The notes beneath the pieces are model-generated. The model did no database searches. It was given only the letters and a program-made list of their open reading frames with translations, and was not told the origin of the DNA. This document shows, one piece after another, positions 1 to 8,233 of a DNA stretch of 64,000 bases. The number at the start of each line of letters is the position of its first letter. Position 1 is the stretch's first letter. The stretch lies in contig NZ_LMDW01000015.1 in NCBI RefSeq assembly GCF_001425205.1, positions 480,549 to 544,548 of the forward strand, written 5' to 3'. The DNA is from Variovorax sp. Root411. Lineage in GTDB: Bacteria > Pseudomonadota > Gammaproteobacteria > Burkholderiales > Burkholderiaceae_C. A program made the translations under genes and the position numbers.

Positions 1-746
1 TGTTCCTCGCCGAGGTAGGCCGTGCGCACTTCGGGGTTCTCGCGGATCTCCTGCGGATTGCCGGTCGCGATGACCGTGCCGTTCACCATCACGGTGATAC
101 GGTCGGCAATGCGGAACACCGCGTCCATGTCGTGCTCCACCAGCAGGATGGCGTGCGTGGCCTTCAGCCGCGCGAGCAGCGTGAGCATGCGGTCGGTTTC
201 TTCCGCGCCCATGCCGGCGAGCGGCTCGTCGAGCAGCAGCACGCGCGGGTTGGTGGCCAGGCACATCGCCACCTCGAGCTGGCGCTGCGCGCCGTGGCTC
301 ATGGTGCCGGCGACGCGGTGCGCTTCGTGGGCGAGGCCGGCGGCTTCGAGTGCCGCGTCGGCCGAGGCGTTGCTGGTGGCGCAGTCCTGCGACGGCTGCC
401 AGAAGGCCCAGGGCCTGGGCGTGGCGGCCTGCGCGGCGAGCCGGCAGTTCTCGTGCACGCTGAACTCCGGGAAGATGGTGGTGCGCTGGTAGCTGCGGCC
501 CACGCCGTCGCGTGCGCGCTTCGACTGGGCGCGGCCGGTGATGTCCACGCCATCGAGCGAGATGCGGCCTTCGGAGGCGTCGAGCTCGCCGGAAAGCATA
601 TTGATCAGCGTCGACTTGCCGGCGCCGTTGGTGCCGATCACCGCATGGACTTCGCCGACGTGCAGGTCGAGCGTGACAGCGTTGACGGCGGTGAGGCCGC
701 CGAAGCGGCGGGTGAGCTTTTCGACGGAGAGCAGTGCTGCGTTCAT
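1..746 (-). CDS. livG: LivG-type ABC importer ATP-binding protein (3' end cut by window)
   Basis: ATP-binding subunit of a branched-chain-amino-acid-type ABC importer, acting on the cytoplasmic side with the LivH and LivM permeases. Because it follows benzoate genes, the cargo is inferred to be benzoate or a similar aromatic acid. About 248 residues are visible from the ATG at 746, and roughly the last ten lie beyond the window. Walker A GTNGAGKS is at about residues 38-45, a signature motif SHGAQRQ at about 150-156 and Walker B LLDEP at about 171-175, followed by an H-loop (VEHDMD). The Shine-Dalgarno AAGGAG sits in the end of the hairpin element just upstream. A livF partner is expected beyond the left edge. 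Family assignment is firm; the substrate is inferred. Confidence 0.93.
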   Translation of the reverse strand, partial: MNAALLSVEKLTRRFGGLTAVNAVTLDLHVGEVHAVIGTNGAGKSTLINMLSGELDASEGRISLDGVDITGRAQSKRARDGVGRSYQRTTIFPEFSVHENCRLAAQAATPRPWAFWQPSQDCATSNASADAALEAAGLAHEAHRVAGTMSHGAQRQLEVAMCLATNPRVLLLDEPLAGMGAEETDRMLTLLARLKATHAILLVEHDMDAVFRIADRITVMVNGTVIATGNPQEIRENPEVRTAYLGEE

Positions 747-752
747 GGTGTT

Positions 753-865
753 GCTCCTTCCCCTTCCGGGGGAAGGTCGGGATGGGGGCACGCGGCCCTT
801 GCTGCCGCGCGGCGTTGGAGGCCGCTGGCCCCCACCCCGGCCCTCCCCCGGGAGGGGAGGGAGAA
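753..865 (-). repeat. Double-hairpin intergenic element, copy 1 (livM-livG spacer)
   Basis: A GC-rich element fills almost the whole spacer between livM and livG. It has two self-complementary ends, CCTTCCCC/GGGGAAGG next to livG and CTCCC/GGGAG next to livM, separated by about 60 bp. Both ends match the copy at 4968-5085 closely, while the middle is divergent. Read on the minus strand, the livG-proximal hairpin ends in GGAAGGAGCA, which is the Shine-Dalgarno of livG, so part of the ribosome-binding site lies within the stem. Confidence 0.8.
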
Positions 866-873
866 ATGCGGGG

Positions 874-1824
874 TCATGCAGCCTCCTTCGGCGACAGGCG
901 CTTCACAAGCCCGATCAAACCTTTTGGCAGCAGCGCCACGAACACGATGATCGTCAGGCCCAGTGTCAGCTGCCAGTGGTCCGCCATCGGGCCCATCACC
1001 GCATGCGTCGAGAAGATTTCCTTCAGCAGCGTGAACGCGATCGCGCCGATCACCGCGCCGCGCAGATGGCCGAGGCCGCCGAGGATCACCATCAACAGCA
1101 CCTCGCCCGAGTTGTGCCAGGCCATCAGCTCGGGGTTGACCACGCCGTCGCGCGAGGCCAGCAGGAAGCCGGCGAGCCCGGCCAATGCACCCGCCAGCAC
1201 GAAGGCCGCGAGCTTGTAGGCATACACCGAGAACCCCGCGGCGCGCATGCGCTGCTCGTTCACCCGGATACCTGCCAGCGCCGCGCCGAAGCGCGAGCGG
1301 CGGATGAGCGCCAGCAGCCCGTAGGTGAACACCAGCGACCCCAGCACCACGTAGAACAGCACCGTGCGGTTCTCCAGGTCGAGTGCGCCGAGGGCTGGCC
1401 GCACGTACATGTAGATGCCGTCGCTGCCGCCGCCGACCTTGGTGTCGTGGAACACGAAGAAGGCCATTTGCGCAAACGCCAGCGTCACCATGATGAAGTA
1501 CACGCCGCGCGTGCGCAGGCTCAATGCACCGACGAACAGCGCATACAGCGCCGCCGCAGCCATGGCCAGCGGCAGCAGCAGCGCGAAGTTGCCGCCTTCG
1601 CTGCCTGAAGCGAGCACGGTGACGTACGCGCCGATGCCGTAGAACGCCGCATGGCCCAGGCTCACGAGGCCGGTCATGCCGACCAGCAGTTCGAGGCTCA
1701 GCGCGAAGATCGACAGGATCATGATCTTCACGACGAAGTCGGAAACGTAGTTGCCCATGAACGGGCCCGCCACGCCGATGAGCACGGCGCACAGCACCGG
1801 CACGAGGAAAGCGGTCTTCTTCAT
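874..1824 (-). CDS. livM: LivM-type ABC importer permease
   Basis: Inner-membrane permease of the LivHMGF-type importer, 316 residues from the ATG at 1824. The N-terminus is hydrophobic (MKKTAFLVPVLCAVLIGVAG) and many transmembrane segments follow. The family motif region around GMTGLVSLGHAAFYGIGAYV is intact. The start overlaps the livH stop by 4 bp (ATGA), indicating translational coupling. The gene ends KEAA just before the hairpin element that separates it from livG. It would form the channel heterodimer with LivH. Substrate specificity in this family is set mainly by the binding protein encoded upstream, so benzoate or aromatic-acid uptake is inferred from context only. Confidence 0.93.
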   Translation of the reverse strand: MKKTAFLVPVLCAVLIGVAGPFMGNYVSDFVVKIMILSIFALSLELLVGMTGLVSLGHAAFYGIGAYVTVLASGSEGGNFALLLPLAMAAAALYALFVGALSLRTRGVYFIMVTLAFAQMAFFVFHDTKVGGGSDGIYMYVRPALGALDLENRTVLFYVVLGSLVFTYGLLALIRRSRFGAALAGIRVNEQRMRAAGFSVYAYKLAAFVLAGALAGLAGFLLASRDGVVNPELMAWHNSGEVLLMVILGGLGHLRGAVIGAIAFTLLKEIFSTHAVMGPMADHWQLTLGLTIIVFVALLPKGLIGLVKRLSPKEAA

Positions 1825-2693
1825 GGCCGCCTCCCCATCAGCCCCTCGGGCTTCCATATCAGCACGATGGCCATCAGCAGGTAGATGCCGATGCCGCTCA
1901 GGTCCGCGAAGAACACCTTGCCGAAGGTGTCGACGAAGCCCACCAGCAGCGAAGCCACCAGCGCGCCCGTGATCGAGCCGATGCCGCCGATCACCACCAG
2001 CACGAAGCAGATGATGAGCACGCTCGCACCCATGTTCGGGTACACCGAGGACATCGGCGCCGCGATCATGCCGGCCAGCGCCGCCAGCGCCACGCCGGCC
2101 GCGAACACGATGCGGTAGAGACGCTTCACGTCGATGCCCAGGCCGCGCACCATGTCGCGGTTGCTCGCACCGGCACGGATCATCATGCCCAGCCGCGTAC
2201 GGTTGACCACCCAGTACAGCGCCACGGCCAGCACGATGCAGGCGGCCGAGGCGAAGAGGCGATACCACGGGTAGCTCATGACGTTGCCCAGCGCGAAGCT
2301 GCCGTCGAGCCATGCCGGCACCTTCACGCCGTGCACGTCGTTGCCCACAAGGATGGAGCGCAGCTCCTCGAACACCAGGATCAGTCCGTAGGTCATCAGC
2401 ACCTGCTGCAGGTGGTCGCGCTGGTAGAGATAACTGAAGAAGGCCCATTCGAGCAGGTAGCCGAACACGGCCGCCAGCACCACGCCGGCCACCAGCATCA
2501 GCAGGAACTGGTCGCCGAACAGCGGCGCGAGCGCGAACGCCATGTACGCGCCGATCATGTAGAAGCTGCCATGGGCGAGGTTGATGACGCCCATGATCCC
2601 GAAGATCAGCGTCAGCCCCGAGGCCACCAGGAAGAGCAGAAGTCCGTACTGAACCGAGTTCAGGCACTGGACCAAGAAGGTTCCGAAATCCAC
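1821..2693 (-). CDS. livH: LivH-type ABC importer permease (GTG start)
   Basis: Second permease of the importer, 290 residues, multi-pass inner-membrane protein. It opens with MDFGTFLVQCLNSVQYGLLL and carries the typical LivH stretch GLTLIFGIMGVINLAHGSFYM at about 27-47. The in-frame start is GTG at 2693; the nearby ATG is in another frame, so GTG is preferred, with a weak GGGA about 10 bases upstream. It overlaps livM by 4 bp. A 154-bp spacer holding two hairpins separates it from the upstream livK, so expression relative to the binding protein may be adjusted by RNA structure. Function as an aromatic-acid importer subunit is inferred from the neighbours. Confidence 0.92.
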   Translation of the reverse strand: MDFGTFLVQCLNSVQYGLLLFLVASGLTLIFGIMGVINLAHGSFYMIGAYMAFALAPLFGDQFLLMLVAGVVLAAVFGYLLEWAFFSYLYQRDHLQQVLMTYGLILVFEELRSILVGNDVHGVKVPAWLDGSFALGNVMSYPWYRLFASAACIVLAVALYWVVNRTRLGMMIRAGASNRDMVRGLGIDVKRLYRIVFAAGVALAALAGMIAAPMSSVYPNMGASVLIICFVLVVIGGIGSITGALVASLLVGFVDTFGKVFFADLSGIGIYLLMAIVLIWKPEGLMGRRP

Positions 2694-2704
2694 GTTGAAA
2701 TCAT

Positions 2705-2847
2705 CCCGGTAAGACCGTGAAGGGAGCGTGGCGCAAAGCGCCCGCGATGTTCGTGAGACACCGCGGAACCGGCTTTGCCGGGCCGCAGGTGTCGCCCCCT
2801 TGAGGGGGGAGTCGAGCTACACGAAGTGAGCGAGGGACGGGGGTGGG
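2705..2847. repeat. Two-hairpin spacer between livK and livH
   Basis: This non-coding spacer contains CCGGC-TTT-GCCGG (2769-2781) and CCCCC-TTGA-GGGGG (2795-2808), followed by a stretch rich in GAG and GGG. The arrangement resembles dispersed intergenic elements of Comamonadaceae, but I see only one copy here. In the liv transcript it would form two stable stems after livK, consistent with protecting or partly terminating the abundant binding-protein message. No T-run follows, so it is not a classical terminator. Confidence 0.5.
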
Positions 2848-4017
2848 TCACATCCTGCAGCCGCGGGCGGGATCGGCGAGGCCCTTGATCGCGGTGCTCA
2901 CCAGCTTGTTCTCCTTGCCCTCCACCTTGCGCAGGTAGATGTCCTGCACCGGGTTGTGCGACTTGCTCACGGTGAAGGTGCCGCGCGGGCTGTCGATCTT
3001 CGCCTTCTCGATGGCGGCCGTGAACTCGGCCTTCTTCGAGATGTCGCCCTTGGTGGCGTTCAGGCCCACGCCCAGCATCTGCGCCGCGTCGTAGCCCTGC
3101 ACCGCATACACGTCGGGCTGCAGCTTGAAGGCCTTGGCATAGCCGACGCGGAAAGCGTTGTCGCGCGCCGTGTTCAGGCCGTCAGCGTAGTGCAGCGTGG
3201 TCAGCATGCCCTGCGCGGAGTCGCCCTGTGCGTCGAGCGTGCCGTCGGTCAGGAAGCCCGGGCCGTACAGCGGAATGGTCTTGTTCAGGCCCGCGGCCTG
3301 GTAGTCCTTGACGAACTTCACCGCGCCGCCGCCCGCGAAGAAGGCGTACACCGCATCGGGCTTGGCCGCCGCGATCTCGGTCAGCAGCGCCTGGAATTCC
3401 ACGTTGGGGAAGGGCAGCGTGAGCTGCTTGTCGACTTTGCCGCCGTTCTTCTCGAAGCCTTCCTTGAAGCCTGCCACCGACTCGTCGCCGGCCGCGTATT
3501 TCCAGGTGATGGTCATCGCCTTCTTCTTGCCCTGCTGCTTGGCCGCCACTTCGCCCATGGCGTAGGCCGGCTGCCAGTTGCTGAACGAGCTGCGGAAGAT
3601 GTTGGGCGCGCACATCGGGCCGGTCACCGCGTCGGCACCGGCGTTGGGCACGATCAGCACGGTGCCGCTTTCCTTCGCGGCCTTGGCCATGGCCATGGCG
3701 ACACCCGAGTGCACGGTGCCCACGATCACGTCGACGTTGTCGCGCTTGATGAGCTTGTTGACGTTGTCGGTGGCCTTGGCGGGGTCGGACTCGTCGTCGA
3801 CCTTGAAGTATTCGATCTCGCGGCCGGCGAGCTTGCCGCCGTGCTCGTCCACGTAGAGCTTGAAGCCGTTCTCGATGGCCACGCCCAGGGCGGTGTAGGT
3901 GCCGCTGTAGGGCAGCATCAGGCCGACCTTGAGCTTGCCTTGCTGGGCGTGGCCCAGCGTGGCGATGCAGGCCAGTGCGAGGGCCGTCAGGGTGGTGCGG
4001 GCGATGCGGGTGCTCAT
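2848..4017 (-). CDS. livK: Periplasmic substrate-binding protein of the LivK type (aromatic acid)
   Basis: Solute-binding protein (389 residues) that captures the ligand in the periplasm and delivers it to LivHM. It has a Sec signal peptide ending in LGHAQQ at about residue 25. The mature protein begins GKLKVGLMLPYSGTYTALG, the usual type-I Leu/Ile/Val-binding fold opening. The Leu/Ile/Val family also serves many aromatic-acid transporters. Its place directly after the benzoate-CoA ligase and alpha/beta hydrolase genes points to benzoate or a substituted benzoate, but ligand residues cannot be assigned by eye. A candidate promoter lies 104-132 bp upstream, so it may be transcribed separately from the activation genes as well as from them. 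Confidence 0.9.
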   Translation of the reverse strand: MSTRIARTTLTALALACIATLGHAQQGKLKVGLMLPYSGTYTALGVAIENGFKLYVDEHGGKLAGREIEYFKVDDESDPAKATDNVNKLIKRDNVDVIVGTVHSGVAMAMAKAAKESGTVLIVPNAGADAVTGPMCAPNIFRSSFSNWQPAYAMGEVAAKQQGKKKAMTITWKYAAGDESVAGFKEGFEKNGGKVDKQLTLPFPNVEFQALLTEIAAAKPDAVYAFFAGGGAVKFVKDYQAAGLNKTIPLYGPGFLTDGTLDAQGDSAQGMLTTLHYADGLNTARDNAFRVGYAKAFKLQPDVYAVQGYDAAQMLGVGLNATKGDISKKAEFTAAIEKAKIDSPRGTFTVSKSHNPVQDIYLRKVEGKENKLVSTAIKGLADPARGCRM

Positions 4018-4120
4018 GGTGATCTCCTGGCGCGGTATTGAAATGAAAGGGGAAAGGCTTGAAGACGGGGACGACGGGTTGGGGCGCGTGTCTTCACGAC
4101 GCGCTGCCGCTGGCGCAGAT

Positions 4121-4149
4121 ACTTTAAGGGTAAATCATTTATCTCTCAA
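4121..4149 (-). promoter_or_regulatory. Candidate promoter for livK operon
   Basis: On the minus strand TTGAGA (4149-4144) and TAAAGT (4126-4121) are separated by 17 bp, matching the sigma-70 consensus at 5/6 and 4/6. The -35 box overlaps the stop codon of the preceding hydrolase gene. The predicted transcript has a leader of about 100 bases before livK. Confidence 0.45.
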
Positions 4150-4961
4150 ACACGAGTTTTCCCTGACCGGGAGTTCCGGTCCTCCACGAATGAAACGGTC
4201 GCCACTATCGCTTTTTCGGGCTGGTCGCGATGCGGGGAATGCCCGCAGTCAGGCAGCTCCAGCAGCTCGGTGCCCGGCACGCGCCTGGCGATGCCGCGAA
4301 TCTGCGCGAGTGTGCCGTACTCGTCGTCGATGCCCTGGATAGCAAGAACCGGGCAATGGATGCCATCGAGTTCGGCCTCGATGTTCCATTGCCTGAAAGG
4401 CGGATGGAGCCAGACGCGGTTCCAGCCCCAGAAGGCCGAATCGGCGTCGTCGTGATAGCGGCCCAGCTTCTTCGGCAGGTCGGTCTCCAGGTAGGCCAGC
4501 CGGGCCTGCTCGATGTTGGCCAGGGTCACGTCCTCGACGAAGATGTGCGGCGCCAGCACCACCAGGCCGGCCACGCGCTCGGGGAAGCGCGCCGCATACA
4601 GCAGCGAGATCGAGGCGCCGTCGCTGTGGCCGAAGAGCCAGGGTTTCTCGTCGTCGAGGTTCAGGGCGGCGAAGAGGGCGGGCAGCACTTCATGTGCCTG
4701 GCGATGCATGAAGTCGACGTCCCAGATCTCGTCGTTGGCGCGCGGGGTGGAGCGGCCATAACCGGGGCGCGAGAAGACGAGGCCGCGGGCACTGGCGGCT
4801 TCGCAGACTCGCGCGGGGAAGTCCTTCCACATGGCGATGGAGCCGAGGCCTTCGTGGAGGAAGACGATGAGCGGGCCGTCGGTGCGCTCGGGGGCGATCC
4901 ATTGGCACTCGATCTGCACGGGGCGGCCGCGCCAGTCGATGGTGGCGAAGTCGGGGCTCAT
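4146..4961 (-). CDS. Alpha/beta-fold hydrolase of the benzoate operon
   Basis: Cytoplasmic alpha/beta hydrolase of 271 residues with no signal peptide. The nucleophile elbow GHSDGAS is at about residues 110-116, preceded by an oxyanion-type FLHEGLG near 34-40. Candidate acid (GIDDEYG) and base (DCGHSPHRDQP) follow in the usual order, so the triad looks complete. In this position it may hydrolyse a benzoate ester or a stalled CoA thioester, but the substrate is not readable from sequence. Its ATG lies 7 bases after a GGAAGGAGC that forms the end of the hairpin element at 4968-5085. It is co-oriented with the benzoate-CoA ligase upstream and livK downstream. Confidence 0.85.
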   Translation of the reverse strand: MSPDFATIDWRGRPVQIECQWIAPERTDGPLIVFLHEGLGSIAMWKDFPARVCEAASARGLVFSRPGYGRSTPRANDEIWDVDFMHRQAHEVLPALFAALNLDDEKPWLFGHSDGASISLLYAARFPERVAGLVVLAPHIFVEDVTLANIEQARLAYLETDLPKKLGRYHDDADSAFWGWNRVWLHPPFRQWNIEAELDGIHCPVLAIQGIDDEYGTLAQIRGIARRVPGTELLELPDCGHSPHRDQPEKAIVATVSFVEDRNSRSGKTRV

Positions 4962-4967
4962 CGCATT

Positions 4968-5085
4968 GCTCCTTCCCCCTCTGGGGGAAGGCTGGGATGG
5001 GGGCTCGCGGCGTTGGCAAAGGCCGTGCTTGTCCGAAAGCCGCTTGCCCCCACCCCTCCCCTCCCCCGGGAGGGGAGGGAGAAAG
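4968..5085 (-). repeat. Double-hairpin intergenic element, copy 2
   Basis: Second copy of the element seen at 753-865, with the same ends: a 9-bp stem CCTTCCCCC/GGGGGAAGG next to the downstream start codon and a CTCCCC/GGGGAG stem at the other end. The middle differs from copy 1. It sits in the spacer between the benzoate-CoA ligase and the hydrolase and supplies the hydrolase Shine-Dalgarno (GGAAGGAGC), whose AAGG half is in the stem. Confidence 0.8.
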
Positions 5086-5103
5086 AAAAAGACCGGGCGC
5101 GCG

Positions 5104-6651
5104 TCATGCCTGCTTTTCTTTCTCGCGCAGCCTGAACCGCTGAATCTTCCCCGTCGCCGTCTTCGGCAACTCCTGCACGAACTCCAGAAACCGCGGGTAC
5201 TTGTACGGCGCGAGGCGCTCCTTCACGAAGGCCTTCAGCTCTTCCTCGGTCACCGCGGCGCCGTCCTTCAGAACGACGAAGGCCTTGGTCTTCGTCAGCC
5301 CTTCGGCGTCCTCCTTGCCGATCACTGCGGCTTCCAGCACCGCCGGGTGCTGCATCAGCGTGGCCTCGACCTCGAACGGTGACACGTAGATGCCGCTGAC
5401 CTTCAGCATGTCGTCGCTGCGCCCGGCGTAGGTGTAGTAGCCGTCGGCGTCGCGCGTGTACTTGTCGCCGCTCTTGGTCCAGCCGCCTTGGAAGGTCTCG
5501 CGCGACTTCTCGCGGTTGTTCCAGTACATCAGCGCCGAACTCGGGCCGCGGATGTAGAGGTCGCCCACCTCGCCGTCGGGCACGGGGCGGCCGTCCTCGC
5601 CGCGCAGCTCGACCTCGTAGCCCTCCACCGGCCGGCCGGTGGTGCCGTAGCGCACGTCACCGGGGCGGTTGGAGATGAAGATGTGCAGCATCTCTGTCGA
5701 GCCGATGCCGTCGATGATCTCGCAGCCGAAGTGCGCCTTGAAGCGCTGCGCGATCTCTCCGGGCAAGGCCTCGCCGGCCGAAGAGCACATGCGCAGCGCG
5801 ACGGCCTCGCGCGCCGGCAGCTTGGGCGAAGCGAGCATGCCCGCGAAGCCGGTGGGCGCGCCGAAGAACACGGTCGGTTTGTGCTCGGTCCAGCGGCGGA
5901 AGGTGGCGTCTGGCGTGGGCCGTTCGGCCATCAGCACCACAGTCGCTCCGACCGACAACGGGAAGGTCAGCGCATTGCCGAGGCCGTATGCGAAGTACAT
6001 CTTGGCGGCCGAGAAGCACACGTCGTTCTCGGTGAGGCCGAGCACGGGCTTGCCGTAGAGCTCGGCCGTCCACCACAGGTTGGCGTGCGTGTGGACCGTG
6101 CCCTTGGGCTTGCCGGTGGAGCCGGAGGAGTAGAGCCAGAAGCCGGGGTCGTCGGAGGCGGTCGCCGCGGGCGATGCCAGGGGCGGGGCGGCGGCGAGGG
6201 CGGCATCGAATTCCGTGGCGCTGTCGGGCAGTGCGCCCGTGCGCTGCGACACGATCAGCGTCTGCACTTCATGGCCGCCGCGCGCCATCGCCTGCTGCAG
6301 CGTCGGCAGCAGCGCGCCGGACACCAGCACGGCCTGCGCGCGGCTGTGATCGAGCATGTAGGCGTAGTCGTCGGGCGTGAGCAGCGTGTTGACGGCGACC
6401 GGCACCACGCCGGCATAGAGGCAGCCGAGAAAGCTCACCGGCCAGTCGTTGCCGTCGAGCATCAGCAGCAGCACGCGCTCTTCGCGGCGGATGCCTGCCG
6501 CCTTCAACGCGGCGGCGAGGCGGCGCGCGCGGTCTTCGAGCTGGCCGTAGCTCAGCGTGCCGCGGTCGTCGATGTAGGCGGTGCGATCGGCGCGGCCGCG
6601 GTTGAGGGCGAACAGATGCTCGGCGAAGTTGAATCGTGTGGGCAGGGTCAT
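5104..6651 (-). CDS. bclA: Benzoate-CoA ligase
   Basis: ANL-superfamily ligase of 515 residues that adenylates benzoate and transfers it to CoA, the first step of the box pathway. The P-loop YSSGSTGKPKG is at about 174-184, followed by GIGSTEM, the hinge region KVSGIYVSPFEVE, and the C-terminal catalytic lysine in PKTATGKIQ (Lys502). The ATG at 6651 is preceded by AAGGAG at a proper distance; an open frame extends 44 codons further upstream but that part is low-complexity and overlaps boxD. Length and motifs fit benzoate/4-hydroxybenzoate-CoA ligases, and the flanking box genes support benzoate. Substituted benzoates are possible alternatives. Confidence 0.93.
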   Translation of the reverse strand: MTLPTRFNFAEHLFALNRGRADRTAYIDDRGTLSYGQLEDRARRLAAALKAAGIRREERVLLLMLDGNDWPVSFLGCLYAGVVPVAVNTLLTPDDYAYMLDHSRAQAVLVSGALLPTLQQAMARGGHEVQTLIVSQRTGALPDSATEFDAALAAAPPLASPAATASDDPGFWLYSSGSTGKPKGTVHTHANLWWTAELYGKPVLGLTENDVCFSAAKMYFAYGLGNALTFPLSVGATVVLMAERPTPDATFRRWTEHKPTVFFGAPTGFAGMLASPKLPAREAVALRMCSSAGEALPGEIAQRFKAHFGCEIIDGIGSTEMLHIFISNRPGDVRYGTTGRPVEGYEVELRGEDGRPVPDGEVGDLYIRGPSSALMYWNNREKSRETFQGGWTKSGDKYTRDADGYYTYAGRSDDMLKVSGIYVSPFEVEATLMQHPAVLEAAVIGKEDAEGLTKTKAFVVLKDGAAVTEEELKAFVKERLAPYKYPRFLEFVQELPKTATGKIQRFRLREKEKQA

Positions 6652-6682
6652 GGTCTTGTCTCCTTCGGCCGTGTTTCTCGTT

Positions 6683-8233
6683 CTAGAGGCCGAGCGCGGC
6701 GAGCACGCCGGGGCTTGCCTGCACCGCGCTGCGGCGGTGATAGAAATCGAGCGCGCGCAGGCCGCCGAGCTCGGCGCCGCCACCCGCGCGGCCGGGGCCG
6801 CCGTGCAGCGACATCGGCATCACGTTGCCGTGGCCCGTGTGTGCCTGCGCCACTTCGGGGGTGACGACGTGCACGCGGCCATGGCTCGGCGCGACGGACA
6901 GCGCGGCTTGCGCCAGCGCGGCGTCGTCGCTGCCATACAGGGAGGTCACGAGCGAGCCCTGGCCGCGGTGCGCAAGTGCGATGCCGTGCGCGAGATCTCG
7001 GTACGGCAGCAGCGTGGCCACCGGCCCGAACACTTCCACATCGTGCACGCGCTGCGCCGCATCGGCGTCGCGCGCGCCCAGCAGCACGGGCCCGATGCAG
7101 GCGGCGACCTTCGGGTCGGCATCGATCAGCGGCTTGTTGCGGCTGTCGTGCAGCACGGTGGTCTGCGTGGCCAGCGCGTCGAGGCCGTCGCGCACCGCAT
7201 TCAGCTGTGCGCGGCTCACGAGCGAGCCCATGCGCACGCTCTCGTTGCGCGGATTGCCCACCGTGATGCTCGCGAGCTTGGCGCCGATGGCTTCGGCCGC
7301 GGCGTCGTACACCTCGGCCGGCACCAGGATGCGGCGGATGGCGGTGCACTTCTGGCCCGACTTGACCGTCATCTCGCGCACCACTTCGCGCACGAGCAGG
7401 TTGAAGGCCTCGCTGCCGGGCGCGCTGCCGGGCAGCAGCAGGGCGCTGTTGAGGCTGTCGGCCTCGATGTTCACGCGCACCGATCGTTCGGCCACTGCGG
7501 GGTGCGAGCGGATCACCGCGGCCGTCTCTGCCGAGCCGGTGAACGAAGCCACGTCGAAAGGTTGCAGCGCATCCATCAATCCGGCCGAGCTGCCGCAGAC
7601 GATGGAGAGTGCGCCCGCGGGCAGCACGCCCGCATCGACCACGTCTTTCACCATGCGCTGCGTGAGCCAGGCGGTGGCCGTGGCGGGCTTCACGATCACG
7701 GGCACGCCCGACAGCAGTGCGGGCGCGGCCTTTTCCCACAAGCCCCACGACGGGAAGTTGAAGGCGTTGATGAACAGCGCCACGCCATGCGTCGGCACCT
7801 GCAGGTGCTGCGACTGGAATACCGGCTCCTTGCCGAGCTTGACCGCGTCGCCATCGCGCAGCGCACGCACGTCGCCGAGGCCGTCGCCCCACTTGGCGTA
7901 CTGGCCGATGGTGAAGATCGCGCCATCGATGTCGACGGCCGAGTCGTTCTTCACGGTGCCGGAGTTGGCGGTTGCGATGTCGTAATAGGCATCGCGGTTG
8001 GCCTGCAGCACTTTCACGATGGCTGCGAGCAGCCCGGCACGCTGGCGGTAGGTGAGGGCGCGCAATGCATTGCCGCCCTGTTCGCGTGCGAACGCGAAGG
8101 CTTCGGGCAGGTCGAGGCCGGTGGCGTCGACGCGTGCGAGCTCGGTGCCCAGCACCGGGTCGACCAGGGGCGTGCCGGCGCCCGATCCGCTTTGCCAGCG
8201 GCCGGCGATGTGGTTTTGGAGGAGTTCGGTCAT
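6683..8233 (-). CDS. boxD: 3,4-dehydroadipyl-CoA semialdehyde dehydrogenase (BoxD)
   Basis: NAD(P)-dependent aldehyde dehydrogenase of 516 residues that oxidises the semialdehyde left after BoxC opens the ring, giving 3,4-dehydroadipyl-CoA, which then enters a beta-oxidation-like route. Catalytic Cys296 lies in KSGQKCTAIRR and the general base Glu257 in NIEADSLNS; FNFPSWGLWEKAAPALL at 159-175 is typical of PaaZ/BoxD-type enzymes. The start ATG overlaps the upstream stop (TGATG), showing tight coupling. A PaaZ-type hydratase domain is absent, as expected for BoxD. Assignment rests on length, motifs and position between the ligase gene and boxR. Confidence 0.93.
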   Translation of the reverse strand: MTELLQNHIAGRWQSGSGAGTPLVDPVLGTELARVDATGLDLPEAFAFAREQGGNALRALTYRQRAGLLAAIVKVLQANRDAYYDIATANSGTVKNDSAVDIDGAIFTIGQYAKWGDGLGDVRALRDGDAVKLGKEPVFQSQHLQVPTHGVALFINAFNFPSWGLWEKAAPALLSGVPVIVKPATATAWLTQRMVKDVVDAGVLPAGALSIVCGSSAGLMDALQPFDVASFTGSAETAAVIRSHPAVAERSVRVNIEADSLNSALLLPGSAPGSEAFNLLVREVVREMTVKSGQKCTAIRRILVPAEVYDAAAEAIGAKLASITVGNPRNESVRMGSLVSRAQLNAVRDGLDALATQTTVLHDSRNKPLIDADPKVAACIGPVLLGARDADAAQRVHDVEVFGPVATLLPYRDLAHGIALAHRGQGSLVTSLYGSDDAALAQAALSVAPSHGRVHVVTPEVAQAHTGHGNVMPMSLHGGPGRAGGGAELGGLRALDFYHRRSAVQASPGVLAALGL

